Source: Betaproteobacteria bacterium (GTDB lineage Bacteria > Pseudomonadota > Gammaproteobacteria > Burkholderiales > SG8-41). Taken from it: 51,475 nt of DNA. This document shows, piece by piece, positions 43,164 through 51,290 of the stretch; the first letter of the stretch is position 1, and every line of letters starts with the position of its first letter. The notes below the pieces were generated by a model. That model saw only the letters and a program-made list of their open reading frames with translations, did not search any database and had not been told where the DNA came from. The stretch lies in NCBI GenBank assembly GCA_021732605.1, contig JAKFUS010000003.1, positions 1-51,475 of the forward strand. The letters run 5' to 3'. Both the position numbers and the translations under genes were made by a program.

Positions 43164-44687
43164 CTAACAGTAACGCCGCTCCAGATGCGCACGGAACAAG
43201 GCCGGATTCAGTACCTCGCCACTGGCCCGTTGCACAAGCTCCGGCGTATCCCACAGGCTCGCCTGCGACCAGATGTTGGCGCCCATCCACTCAAACACCG
43301 GTTTGAGATCACCCGCCGCAATGCGCGTGTCCAAGTCCGGCGTCGTGCGGCGCATGGTGGCGAACCACTGCGCGGCATACATCGCGCCCAGCGTGTAGCT
43401 GGGAAAATAACCAAAAGCACCCTCGGTCCAGTGCACGTCCTGCAGGCAGCCGTCCTTGTAATTGCCCCGCGTGTCGAGCCCGAGCAGGCGCTGCATTTTT
43501 TCATCCCACAGCGCGGGAATGTCATCAGGCTCGATGTCGCCCTCGACCAGCGCGCGTTCGATGTCGTAACGCAGGATGACATGGGCTGGATAAGTCACCT
43601 CATCGGCATCGACGCGGATGAAACCCCGCTTCACGCGGGTCCACAACCGGTACAGATTGTCCGGATCAAACGCCGGCTGGTCGCCAAAATGTTTTTTCAA
43701 TAACGGCGCCATCAGGCCGACAAAGGCACGGCTGCGCGCGAGTTGCATTTCGAAGGAGAGGCTCTGGCTTTCGTGCAGGCCGTAGGAGCGCGCGGTGCCC
43801 ACGGGCTGGCCCAGCCAGGCACGCGGCAGGTTCTGTTCGTAACGGGCGTGGCCGGTTTCATGGATGGTGCCGAGCAGGCTGCGCGCAAAATCGCGGTCGC
43901 TGTAGCGCGTGGTCAGGCGCACGTCTTCGGGCACGCCGCCGCTGAACGGATGTGTACTTTCGTCGAGCCGGCCCGCCGAGAAATCAAAGCCGAGCAGGGT
44001 CATTACTTCCAGGTTCAGCGCACGCTGCGCCGCCACCGGGAACGGGCCCTGCGGCACAATTACTTTTTCGCTGGCTTGCTTCTCCTGCGCTTTCTTGATC
44101 AGGTCAGGCAACCAGGTTTTGACGTCGCCGAAGATGCGGTCGATGTCGGCCGCGCGCACGCCCGGTTCGAAACGATCCATCAGCGCGTCATAACGCGTCA
44201 GACCCGTGTCATCTGCGAGCAGTTGTGCTTCCTCACGCGCGAGCTTCACCACCTCGCGGAAGTTTTCGAGAAAACCCTTCCAGTCATTAGCCGGGCGCTG
44301 GCTGCGCCAGGCGTGTTCGCAACGGGCGCCGGCCAGCGTTTTCGCCTCGACCAGCGCTTCCGGCAGCGCATTGGCGTCGCGCCAGTCGCGGCGGATTTCG
44401 CGCAGATTGGCACGTGCGGTATCGTCCAGCGCTTCGGTCTCCGCAGCCTTCAGCCAGGTCACCAGCCGCGGATCGGTGCGCGTGCGATGGATCAAAGCCG
44501 AGAGCTCGGCTTCCGCCGCGGCGCGCGCCTCGTTGCCGCCGGCCGGCATCATCGCGTTACGGTCCCAGCCGACGATGGCGGAAAGATGGTTGTAACGATA
44601 GAGCCGGGCGTAAACGCGGGTCAGCTCGGTGTAGCTGGGAACGAGATTCGGAACGACATTCGGGGCGGGGACGGGTGCTGTGGACAT
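43164..44687 (-). CDS. Metallocarboxypeptidase, family M32
   Basis: 507 residues, normal for M32 carboxypeptidase Taq-type. The zinc motif HETGH is at 276-280 and the third ligand lies in the following HESQS (305-309). The family motif DVRLTTRY (about 255-262) is present. The C-terminus ends HLERRYC. It removes C-terminal residues from peptides in the cytoplasm. It follows the DUF1993 gene by 14 nt on the same strand and is likely co-transcribed. Confidence 0.95.
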   Translation of the reverse strand: MSTAPVPAPNVVPNLVPSYTELTRVYARLYRYNHLSAIVGWDRNAMMPAGGNEARAAAEAELSALIHRTRTDPRLVTWLKAAETEALDDTARANLREIRRDWRDANALPEALVEAKTLAGARCEHAWRSQRPANDWKGFLENFREVVKLAREEAQLLADDTGLTRYDALMDRFEPGVRAADIDRIFGDVKTWLPDLIKKAQEKQASEKVIVPQGPFPVAAQRALNLEVMTLLGFDFSAGRLDESTHPFSGGVPEDVRLTTRYSDRDFARSLLGTIHETGHARYEQNLPRAWLGQPVGTARSYGLHESQSLSFEMQLARSRAFVGLMAPLLKKHFGDQPAFDPDNLYRLWTRVKRGFIRVDADEVTYPAHVILRYDIERALVEGDIEPDDIPALWDEKMQRLLGLDTRGNYKDGCLQDVHWTEGAFGYFPSYTLGAMYAAQWFATMRRTTPDLDTRIAAGDLKPVFEWMGANIWSQASLWDTPELVQRASGEVLNPALFRAHLERRYC

Positions 44688-44701
44688 ATCGGTTGGGCCG
44701 G

Positions 44702-45208
44702 TCAGAATTTACCGACGTAATCCTTCTTGATCAGCTCGACGCCGTTGTGGCGCAGGATGTTGTATGCGGTGGTGACATGGAAGTAGAAGTTCGGCTGCGC
44801 GAACTTGAGCAGGTAGTCCATACCCTTGAAGGTGTAGTCCTGCTTGCCCAGCTTCAGCGTGATGTCACGGTTGGCACTGGCGTCGATGGCTGCCTGCGGT
44901 ACGCTGTTGATGAATGCGATGGTCTTGGCGATGCGGGCCTGCAGTTCCGGGATCGTCTGCTCGGAGTCTTCATGTTTGGGCACCTCAACCCCGCCCAGAC
45001 GCGCCACCAGGCCTTTGGCCAGATCACAGGACACCTGCACCTGCCGCGCGAGATGGAACATGTCGGGGAACAGTCGTGCCGTAGTCAGTGCGGCAGGATC
45101 CAGCTTTTTGGCATCGATGTGCGCCTGCGCCTTGTCGAGCAGCGCGGAGAGGTTTTCGAGCATGTGCACAAAACGCGGTGCACTGGCGGCATACATGGAG
45201 AGGGGCAT
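44702..45208 (-). CDS. DUF1993 protein
   Basis: 168 residues, all helical. DUF1993 blocks are FVHMLENLSALLDKAQAH, RLFPDMFHLARQVQVSCD, and the C-terminal NFYFHVTTAYNILRHNGVEL. The fold resembles DinB-like four-helix bundles, but the role is unknown. Upstream of the M32 peptidase by 14 nt. Confidence 0.9.
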   Translation of the reverse strand: MPLSMYAASAPRFVHMLENLSALLDKAQAHIDAKKLDPAALTTARLFPDMFHLARQVQVSCDLAKGLVARLGGVEVPKHEDSEQTIPELQARIAKTIAFINSVPQAAIDASANRDITLKLGKQDYTFKGMDYLLKFAQPNFYFHVTTAYNILRHNGVELIKKDYVGKF

Positions 45209-45274
45209 GATGAATTCCTTGAATAAAAAAGCTTGGGCGAATGAGCGTGAGGGAATAAACGTGAGGGAATAAAA

Positions 45275-45703
45275 TCAGGATAACTTTTCGCCTTCAAGCA
45301 GCGCCTTGATTTTCGGTTCCGGCTTCCAGTAATCGGGGCCCTTCAGGAATTTGCCGTTGGCGTCATAAATCGGTTTGCCGTCGGCGCCGAGTTTGCTCTC
45401 GTTGCTGTCCATGATGACGTCCAGCACCTCTTCCAGCGGCAGGCCGTATTTCAGCGCCTCGGAACGGCAGTAGACGATGACATCGCCGAGCAGGTCGGCC
45501 ATGGCCACCAGTATTTCAGTTTGTGCTGTGCCTTGTTGCGCCATCTCGACGATCTGGTCTATTTTATGCACTTCATCCATCAGTGTCGCCTTGAATTTGC
45601 TTAAACGGCTGACGACATCCTCAGGCAGGACGGGGTGGTCGTTGGCAGGGAGTTTGTACATCGCGTTCATGCCGGCGATGCGTTGGGCAAAGGATTTGTT
45701 CAT
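45275..45703 (-). CDS. MazG-like/PRA-PH-like all-alpha NTP pyrophosphohydrolase
   Basis: 142 residues from the ATG at 45703 (MNKSFAQRIAGMNAMYKLP). The middle helix bundle (RLSKFKATLMDEVHKIDQI, VAMADLLGDVIVYCRSEALK) carries the acidic residues expected for Mg-dependent nucleotide cleavage. The C-terminus ends in DSNESKLGADGKPIYDANGK, common in this group, which probably clears unusual nucleotides. Same strand as the DUF1993 gene (gap 66 nt). Confidence 0.75.
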   Translation of the reverse strand: MNKSFAQRIAGMNAMYKLPANDHPVLPEDVVSRLSKFKATLMDEVHKIDQIVEMAQQGTAQTEILVAMADLLGDVIVYCRSEALKYGLPLEEVLDVIMDSNESKLGADGKPIYDANGKFLKGPDYWKPEPKIKALLEGEKLS

Positions 45704-45797
45704 GACTGATATCACTGAGGTTGGGTGGATCGGGAAATCAGCCCCCATTCTACGGGCTGAAAGCAGCAGGCAACCAAGGACACTATCGACCCCGGCC

Positions 45798-46157
45798 TTA
45801 TTTTTTTGCGTCCAGCTTCGCCTTCAAGTCGGCAAAGGGATTGAAGGTCGCCGCCGGGACTGCAGACGCGGTATCGCTGCGCCCCGCCGAGTCTTTGATT
45901 TTGGAATGTTCGTGCTCATGGCAATAGGTGCAGAGCAATTCCCAGTTGCTGCCGTCTGATGGGTTGTCATCGTGGTTGCTGTTTTTGTGGTGAACCTCGA
46001 GCAATTGCAGGTTGCTGTTGGTGAACGTGCGCGCACAGCCACCGCACACCCACGGATACATCTTCAGCGCCTGCGCCCGGTAACCCGTTGCGCGCTGATC
46101 CGCGGCGCGGCGGGCGTCGAGGATCACCTTGTCGAGACGGTCGTTGGGATTTGCCAT
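45798..46157 (-). CDS. YajD-family HNH nuclease
   Basis: 119 residues. Zinc cysteines C38/C41 (VCGGCARTF) and C76/C79 (LCTYCHEHEH) surround the HNH core (VHHKNSNHDDNPSDGSNWEL, with H56, H57, N59 and H62). This is the YajD pattern; function in cells is unknown, but a nuclease fold is clear. The start at 46157 fits the family N-terminus (RLDKVILDARR). Confidence 0.93.
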   Translation of the reverse strand: MANPNDRLDKVILDARRAADQRATGYRAQALKMYPWVCGGCARTFTNSNLQLLEVHHKNSNHDDNPSDGSNWELLCTYCHEHEHSKIKDSAGRSDTASAVPAATFNPFADLKAKLDAKK

Positions 46158-46229
46158 GGTTGCCTCATGCCTGCTGTATGCGCTGCTGGCTGAACGCTGC
46201 TTTGTGAATTATGGAAGAGGGATCCATGT

Positions 46230-46246
46230 GATGTCCACAGGACATC
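46230..46246. promoter_or_regulatory. Inverted repeat GATGTCC-ACA-GGACATC
   Basis: Perfect 7-bp arms around three bases, upstream of the Pro-rich protein gene. Candidate operator. Confidence 0.5.
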
Positions 46247-46268
46247 GCCACAGGACGGCTGCGTGAAT

Positions 46269-46294
46269 GTAACTTTTGCCGCCTCGCAAGTTAC
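46269..46294. promoter_or_regulatory. Inverted repeat GTAACTT...AAGTTAC
   Basis: Perfect 7-bp arms around 12 bases, in the same gap as the palindromes at 46230 and 46311. Candidate operator or leader hairpin. Confidence 0.45.
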
Positions 46295-46310
46295 TGCGGC
46301 GAATTCCGGC

Positions 46311-46324
46311 TGAACCATGGTTCA
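46311..46324. promoter_or_regulatory. Perfect palindrome TGAACCATGGTTCA
   Basis: 14-bp palindrome without spacer, about 45 bases before the ATG at 46371. Candidate operator for the genes to its right. Confidence 0.5.
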
Positions 46325-46370
46325 CCCCGGGAGTCCAATTTTTTAATCATTCCAGCCAGAGGAGGACTTC

Positions 46371-46595
46371 ATGGTTATTGCACGCTTGAAGCTGAGGGCA
46401 CATACGCCGGGCGTACCTTCGGACATTCCGCCACTGCCCCCGGACCGCATGCCGGATATCAGCGATCCGCCGCCATCACCGGCACTGCCGCCGGAGGAAC
46501 TGCCGCCACGCGAACCGCCGGTGCCACAGCGGGATCCGCCGGCAATGCTGCAACGCTTTGAACAAAAAGGCAGGCACAGCCGCACAATGGCGTGA
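46371..46595 (+). CDS. Proline-rich small protein
   Basis: 74 residues, one third proline (SDIPPLPPDRMPDISDPPPS, ELPPREPPVPQRDPPAM). A strong ribosome binding site, AGAGGAGG, lies before the ATG. It has no signal peptide or membrane segment, no cysteines and no recognised family; the chain must be extended and disordered. It is separated by 51 nt from the racemase-like gene and may share its transcript. Confidence 0.6.
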   Translation: MVIARLKLRAHTPGVPSDIPPLPPDRMPDISDPPPSPALPPEELPPREPPVPQRDPPAMLQRFEQKGRHSRTMA

Positions 46596-46646
46596 AGTCG
46601 CGATAACATCGGGGCCATCTCCTTTGAATGACAAAAGCGGGTTGAC

Positions 46647-47309
46647 ATGGCGCAGGCCCCCAATATTGTGCTGTTCAGCGTCCACAAGGACGCGATGGAT
46701 GCCGCTGTCCGTGCCTTTGCGTCAGATTGGCCCGAAGCGCGCATCAGCAACCTGCTCGACGACGGCCTCTTCACATGGGTGCGCGAGGCCGGGGGAGTCG
46801 TGCCGGAGATGTATGACGTCTTCCGCCGGCTGACCCGGCACATGGTTTCGCGCAAGGCCGACGGCATCCTGTTTACCTGCTCCGCGTTTCGCGAAGTGAT
46901 CGACACCTGCATCGCCGAATTCGAGGTGCCGATCCTCAAACCCAATGACGCGATGATCGAACAGGCACTGGCGGCCGGATCGCGCATCGCGATCATGGCG
47001 ACGGTGGGTCCGACCATCCCGTCGATTTCTGCGGAGATCCTTGAAATGGCCGCAGTGCGCGGTCAGAAGGTCGAGCTGGCGCCCTATGTGGTCGAGGGTG
47101 CATTCGATGCGCTGGCCGGCGGCGATGCAGCCAGACACGATGCGCTGGTCGCTGCCCGAGCGCGAGAAATCAAGGATTGCGATGTCATCGTGCTCGCACA
47201 ATTCACACTGTCGCGCGCCGTGCCCGCGGTCGCCGCAGTCAGCAATATCCCGATTTTCAACTCACCGGGTGCGGCTGTTGCCAAACTGCGCGCCATGCTC
47301 AAAGCTTGA
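46647..47309 (+). CDS. Asp/Glu racemase-family enzyme with a single catalytic cysteine
   Basis: 220 residues. The first catalytic cysteine is C78 (ILFTCSAF), followed by the family motif RIAIMATVGPTIPS. The second cysteine, usually in a GCT motif, is replaced by LAQFT (about 184-188). Enzymes with one cysteine in this family include arylmalonate decarboxylases, which keep the other one, and maleate isomerases; so this is probably not a racemase. Substrate unknown. Confidence 0.85.
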   Translation: MAQAPNIVLFSVHKDAMDAAVRAFASDWPEARISNLLDDGLFTWVREAGGVVPEMYDVFRRLTRHMVSRKADGILFTCSAFREVIDTCIAEFEVPILKPNDAMIEQALAAGSRIAIMATVGPTIPSISAEILEMAAVRGQKVELAPYVVEGAFDALAGGDAARHDALVAARAREIKDCDVIVLAQFTLSRAVPAVAAVSNIPIFNSPGAAVAKLRAMLKA

Positions 47310-47403
47310 CGCAGGATCACGGCTTCATTGAACTGAAACCGGAAAATCCACCGCGAATGCCGTCGCCGGGCACGTCGCCCGGTAACCACCGCCCCGTTTA
47401 ATC

Positions 47404-48534
47404 TCAGCGCTGCCCAGCCCTGACGACCTTACGCTCCTCCGCTCCGGGCAGGTAAACCGGCTGGTATTCCGAGCGGTTCGGCTGGCCGGCGGCGACGTGC
47501 ATCACCGCCTTGTCGAGATCGAACACCGTGGATGCGATGGTCATGCTCGAACCCTGCCCTGCATATTCATGCGGCGCGCGGCAGATTGCCCGCGGCGCAC
47601 CGAATTCATCGCGCAGCACCGCTTTGACATCTTCGACGGTGATGCTGCCGATTTTCGGTTCGAGCAGCTGGCGTGCGCGAAAATCGCGGTACAGGCTGTC
47701 GCCGTTGTAGGACTTCGCCACCCCTTGAGTCTGTGCCGCCAGCGACTGGAAATGATTGGCGTGCGTCAGCAGCCCGCGCTCGGGATAGACCGGATAGACA
47801 TTGTCCGGCGTGGTTTCGAAATCAATCGCTACACCGTCGCGATGGGCCAGCACGTAGTTGCCGGACGCGCCGCGCGGCGAACGGGTGAGAATATCGATCG
47901 CTTCATAAAAATGCCGTGAGTTGAGGATGCGCCGGCGCAGGATCGGGATCGGCACGCCGACGCGGCCCTTGTCCTCGCTTGAAGTCAGCATGTTGCCGCA
48001 GACCACGATGCCGTGTTCGTTGAAGCCGTCACGTCCGACCATGCCGGCCTCGACGATCAGCGACAGCGCCGGCTTGTCCTGTTGCCGGATGCGCAGCAAT
48101 ACCACGCTGTCGAGCGCCGGGCTGCGCCAGTCCCAGTTCTTGCCGACGATGACTCCACCGTGCTGCGTGGCCTCGGGCAGTGCAACGATGGTGGTGCATT
48201 CGGTCGCGGCCCGGCTGCCGCCGCTGGCGCCGTACATCAGCTCGGTGCGGCAGTTGACGGCAACGATGTCTTCGAGCTGCTGGCGTGACCCCTCCGCAAT
48301 GCCGCGGATTTCCGCCATGATCCCAGCGTCGATGGCCTCGATCTGCGCCGCGAACGCCCGCGCCCGCTCGCGCACCTGGTCCAGCGACAGTTTGGAATGG
48401 CGTCCGAATACGCCCAGATAAAACTCGATGGTTTTTGCGACCCGGTCGGACGCCAGTGCGCCATGCTGGACGCCGCACTCGTGCGCGTCACCTTCGAGGC
48501 TGTGGACCGGAAACGGTTTGTAGGCAGGAGACAT
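47404..48534 (-). CDS. Peptidase C45/acyl-CoA:6-aminopenicillanate acyltransferase-like enzyme
   Basis: 376 residues from the ATG at 48534. C45 enzymes are Ntn hydrolases that cut themselves just before a cysteine, which becomes the nucleophile; here C113 in AATECTTIVA. Other blocks are VNCRTELMYG, VGKNWDWRS, LIVEAGMVGRDGFNEHGIVV and LTHANHF. Members hydrolyse or transfer acyl groups on amides. It follows a Bug gene by 13 nt, so its substrate may be an acylated acid taken up by that protein. Confidence 0.85.
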   Translation of the reverse strand: MSPAYKPFPVHSLEGDAHECGVQHGALASDRVAKTIEFYLGVFGRHSKLSLDQVRERARAFAAQIEAIDAGIMAEIRGIAEGSRQQLEDIVAVNCRTELMYGASGGSRAATECTTIVALPEATQHGGVIVGKNWDWRSPALDSVVLLRIRQQDKPALSLIVEAGMVGRDGFNEHGIVVCGNMLTSSEDKGRVGVPIPILRRRILNSRHFYEAIDILTRSPRGASGNYVLAHRDGVAIDFETTPDNVYPVYPERGLLTHANHFQSLAAQTQGVAKSYNGDSLYRDFRARQLLEPKIGSITVEDVKAVLRDEFGAPRAICRAPHEYAGQGSSMTIASTVFDLDKAVMHVAAGQPNRSEYQPVYLPGAEERKVVRAGQR

Positions 48535-48547
48535 TCGGGAGGCCGGC

Positions 48548-49501
48548 TTATTCGATCTTGATGTTCTGCGTGGTGATGATGCGTCCGAGCTTTTCGATAT
48601 TGCCCTTGAGCATTTCGCGCAGTTCTTCCGGCGAGCTCGCCGCCGGATCAAGCCCGCTTTCGAGCATCGGCTCACGCACTTCCTTCAGCGCGATCATTCT
48701 CTTGACCTCGGCGTTGAGTTTGCTCACCACGCTGTCAGGCAGTCCCGCTGGTCCGTAGAACCCCATCCACGACGGAAAATCATAACCGGGCAGTCCGGTT
48801 TCGGCGATGGTTGGTATCGACATTGCCGCCGCCGTGCGCTTGGCACTGGTTACCCCGAGCGGGCGCAGCTTGCCGAGCTTGATGTATTGCATGGCTGCGG
48901 CAATGACGCCGAACGACAGGTCAATGCGTCCCGCCATCAAATCCACGTAACCGGGCCCGCTGCCTTTGTATGCCACGTGCAGCATGTCGATCTTGGCCAT
49001 GGATTTGAAAAGCTCGGCGGCAAGGTGCGGTCCCTGTCCGATCCCGGACGAGCCAAAGCTCAGATTGCCGGGTTGTTTTTTGGCGATGGCAATGATGTCT
49101 TTCGCTGTTTTCGCGGGTACCGTCGGATGTACCACCAGTACCAGCGGATAGGTGGCAAACAGCGAGATCGGCGCGAAGTCGCGCAGCAGGTCGAGCTTGA
49201 CCGTGGGATACAGCGTGGGCAGCGCCGCCATGGCACTACCGGCAATCAGCAGCGTGTAGCCGTCGGGCGCGGAGCGGGCCACGAACTGGCGGCCGATCAC
49301 CGCACCGCCGCCGGGACGGTTCTCCACCAGAAACTGCCTGCCGGTCGCTTCGGTGAGCTGCTTGGCGAGTATGCGCCCCATCAAATCATCGGACCCGCCG
49401 GGGGCAGCAGTGACAACAATGCGCACTGATTTTGTCGGGTACGTTTGCGCAACACTGATCAATGAAAAACCCATCAGTAAAAACCCGATCATCAATCTCA
49501 T
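48548..49501 (-). CDS. Bug/TctC-family periplasmic solute-binding protein
   Basis: 317 residues. Signal peptide MIGFLLMGFSLISVAQ. The ligand loop is VTAAPGGSDDLMGR with Asp-Asp. It continues VENRPGGGAVIGRQF, APDGYTLLIAGSA, HVAYKGSGPGYVDLMAG and MLKGNIEKLGRIITTQN. The C45 gene starts 13 nt after its stop. Divergent from the degenerate enolase gene at 49694. Confidence 0.93.
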   Translation of the reverse strand: MRLMIGFLLMGFSLISVAQTYPTKSVRIVVTAAPGGSDDLMGRILAKQLTEATGRQFLVENRPGGGAVIGRQFVARSAPDGYTLLIAGSAMAALPTLYPTVKLDLLRDFAPISLFATYPLVLVVHPTVPAKTAKDIIAIAKKQPGNLSFGSSGIGQGPHLAAELFKSMAKIDMLHVAYKGSGPGYVDLMAGRIDLSFGVIAAAMQYIKLGKLRPLGVTSAKRTAAAMSIPTIAETGLPGYDFPSWMGFYGPAGLPDSVVSKLNAEVKRMIALKEVREPMLESGLDPAASSPEELREMLKGNIEKLGRIITTQNIKIE

Positions 49502-49693
49502 ACACAGTTCTCCCTTAATGCTTGTGCGTTACGCTTGTACGTCATCATTCTCCTGCATCAGTGTATCCGCCGCCGGCGGAACGGGCAATTGCGCACGATC
49601 GGGTTCAGCGCATTTTCCCGCTGCCGTTCGGCTGCCGGCGCAGTAAACTCAGCATTTACCATCACTCCATCACCAGAACATTCCCATCCGGCC

Positions 49694-50752
49694 ATGTCCA
49701 TAGAACGCATTGAAGCCATCGTTGAACACATCAAACCCGCCCGCGCATCCGACGCCTATGCCGGCGGGGAAAGCCTGACCTTCCTGCGCTGCCGGGTGAC
49801 CACCGCCGACGGCATGACCGGCACCGGCGTCACCGGCCGTTTTCTCGCCGACCAGGTGGCGCAGCTGTTGAATGGCGGCATCAACGCCACAGCCCAAGGC
49901 ATGGACCCCCTGGATATCGAAGCGGTCACCACGCAGCTCGCCAAAAAATTCAATCCGCGCCAGTCCACGGGCGTGTTCGTATCTGCGATGTCGGCGCTGG
50001 ACTTGGCACTCTGGGACATCAAGGGCAAGGCGCTGAATCAACCGGTGGCGCGGCTGATCGGCGGCGCGCGCACTGCCGTGCCGGCCTATGCCACTGCCGG
50101 ACTGCCCGCCTTCAGCGAACCCGAACTGGTCAGTGCCTGCAAAGCCGCGCTCGCCGCAGGATTCCACGGCGCCAAAATCCTCGTCGGCGCCGGACGCAGC
50201 CTGGATGAGGATGTGCAGCGCATCCGTGCTGTGCGCAAGGCGATCGGCACAGCACCGTTGATGCTCGACGCCAATTGCGCGTTTACGGTAGCTGAGGCGA
50301 AACGGCTGGCGACGCTGGTGGCAGATTGCGACATTGCATTTTTCGAGGAACCGCTGCGCGGCAATGACATCCCGTCGCTGGCCGAGCTGCGCCGCGCGAT
50401 TTCGATTCCACTGGCTTCGGGTCAGATGATCCAGTCGGTGGCGTGGTTCCGCGATGTGCTTGCCGCCGGTGCGCTCGACATCCTGCAACCCAACGCCGCC
50501 TTCTGCGGCGGTATCAGCGCGATGCTGCGCATACTCTCACTCGCCGAAGCGCATGGCATACCGGTCACCGGCGCCGGCGGTTTCGAAGCAGCAAATCTGC
50601 CGGTGATGGCCGGCCATGCCCACGGCGGCATGCTCGAAGTGCATGGTGCGCATATCGCACTGCGCGCGCGTTTTGCCACGGAACCGGAATTCAGGGACGG
50701 CAAACTACAGGTGCCGACCACACCGGGGCTGGGCTTTTCGCTGAAAGACTAA
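49694..50752 (+). CDS. Enolase-superfamily homologue with an eroded active site
   Basis: 352 residues from the ATG at 49694. The fold is clear: capping domain, DLALWDIKGKALNQPVARLI, then a barrel with metal-site D192 (LMLDANC) and E219 (FFEEPL). But at other conserved positions the KxK second Lys is L163 (AKILVG), the third metal ligand is Q244 (ASGQM), the barrel Asp is N267 (LQPNAAFCGG), and the His loop is GAGGFE. So proton transfer and normal Mg binding look impaired. Possible new activity, a binding role or loss of function. Compare the complete site in the enzyme at 3146-4306. Confidence 0.85.
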   Translation: MSIERIEAIVEHIKPARASDAYAGGESLTFLRCRVTTADGMTGTGVTGRFLADQVAQLLNGGINATAQGMDPLDIEAVTTQLAKKFNPRQSTGVFVSAMSALDLALWDIKGKALNQPVARLIGGARTAVPAYATAGLPAFSEPELVSACKAALAAGFHGAKILVGAGRSLDEDVQRIRAVRKAIGTAPLMLDANCAFTVAEAKRLATLVADCDIAFFEEPLRGNDIPSLAELRRAISIPLASGQMIQSVAWFRDVLAAGALDILQPNAAFCGGISAMLRILSLAEAHGIPVTGAGGFEAANLPVMAGHAHGGMLEVHGAHIALRARFATEPEFRDGKLQVPTTPGLGFSLKD

Positions 50753-50764
50753 GGGCGCTCGCTC

Positions 50765-51217
50765 ATGGCATTGATTTACGAAGCCCGGCATTTCATCCTG
50801 AAGACCCTGGACCAGCCGCATGTCTCGCGCAGCGACGGCGGGCATGTGGTGATCGATCCGAAGGTCGCGGTGGAAGACCGCACGCAGCTTTCACCGGAAC
50901 AAGCGATCGAACTGGTCAAGCTGACCATGGTCGGCGGCGAAGCCCTGAAGACGGTGCTGACGCGTAAAGGCATCGTCATCGGCCGCATCAATTATCAGGA
51001 CAACGGCAACTGGCGCGCCGAGTTGCATGTACATGTCTACGGACGCGCACTCCAGGCGGAACGACAGCCTTACGGCCGCGCCCTGGATTTCTGCGGCACA
51101 CGCGAAGATTTCCGCCGTGAAATGGGCAGGCTGGAGCCGCTGCGCGAGGACGACATTGCCGAACTGCGCGCGGAGATCGTCCGTCTGCTGGCGACGGACA
51201 AGTACCGGGGGTTTTAA
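50765..51217 (+). CDS. Hypothetical protein with HIT-like HxHxxxRA motif
   Basis: 150 residues. A central strand with AELHVHVYGRA recalls the HxHxH strand of histidine-triad hydrolases, but the third His is absent and the rest does not match clearly. Preceding residues (GIVIGRINYQDNGNWRAELH) also fit a HIT-like fold loosely. It starts 12 nt after the eroded enolase gene and is likely in its operon. Function unknown. Confidence 0.6.
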   Translation: MALIYEARHFILKTLDQPHVSRSDGGHVVIDPKVAVEDRTQLSPEQAIELVKLTMVGGEALKTVLTRKGIVIGRINYQDNGNWRAELHVHVYGRALQAERQPYGRALDFCGTREDFRREMGRLEPLREDDIAELRAEIVRLLATDKYRGF

Positions 51218-51290
51218 AGCACCGAGCGCCGCCGGACGGCGACGCTCAGTTCATGCGGCAATCAGCCCGCGCATTTCAGCACGCTTATTT

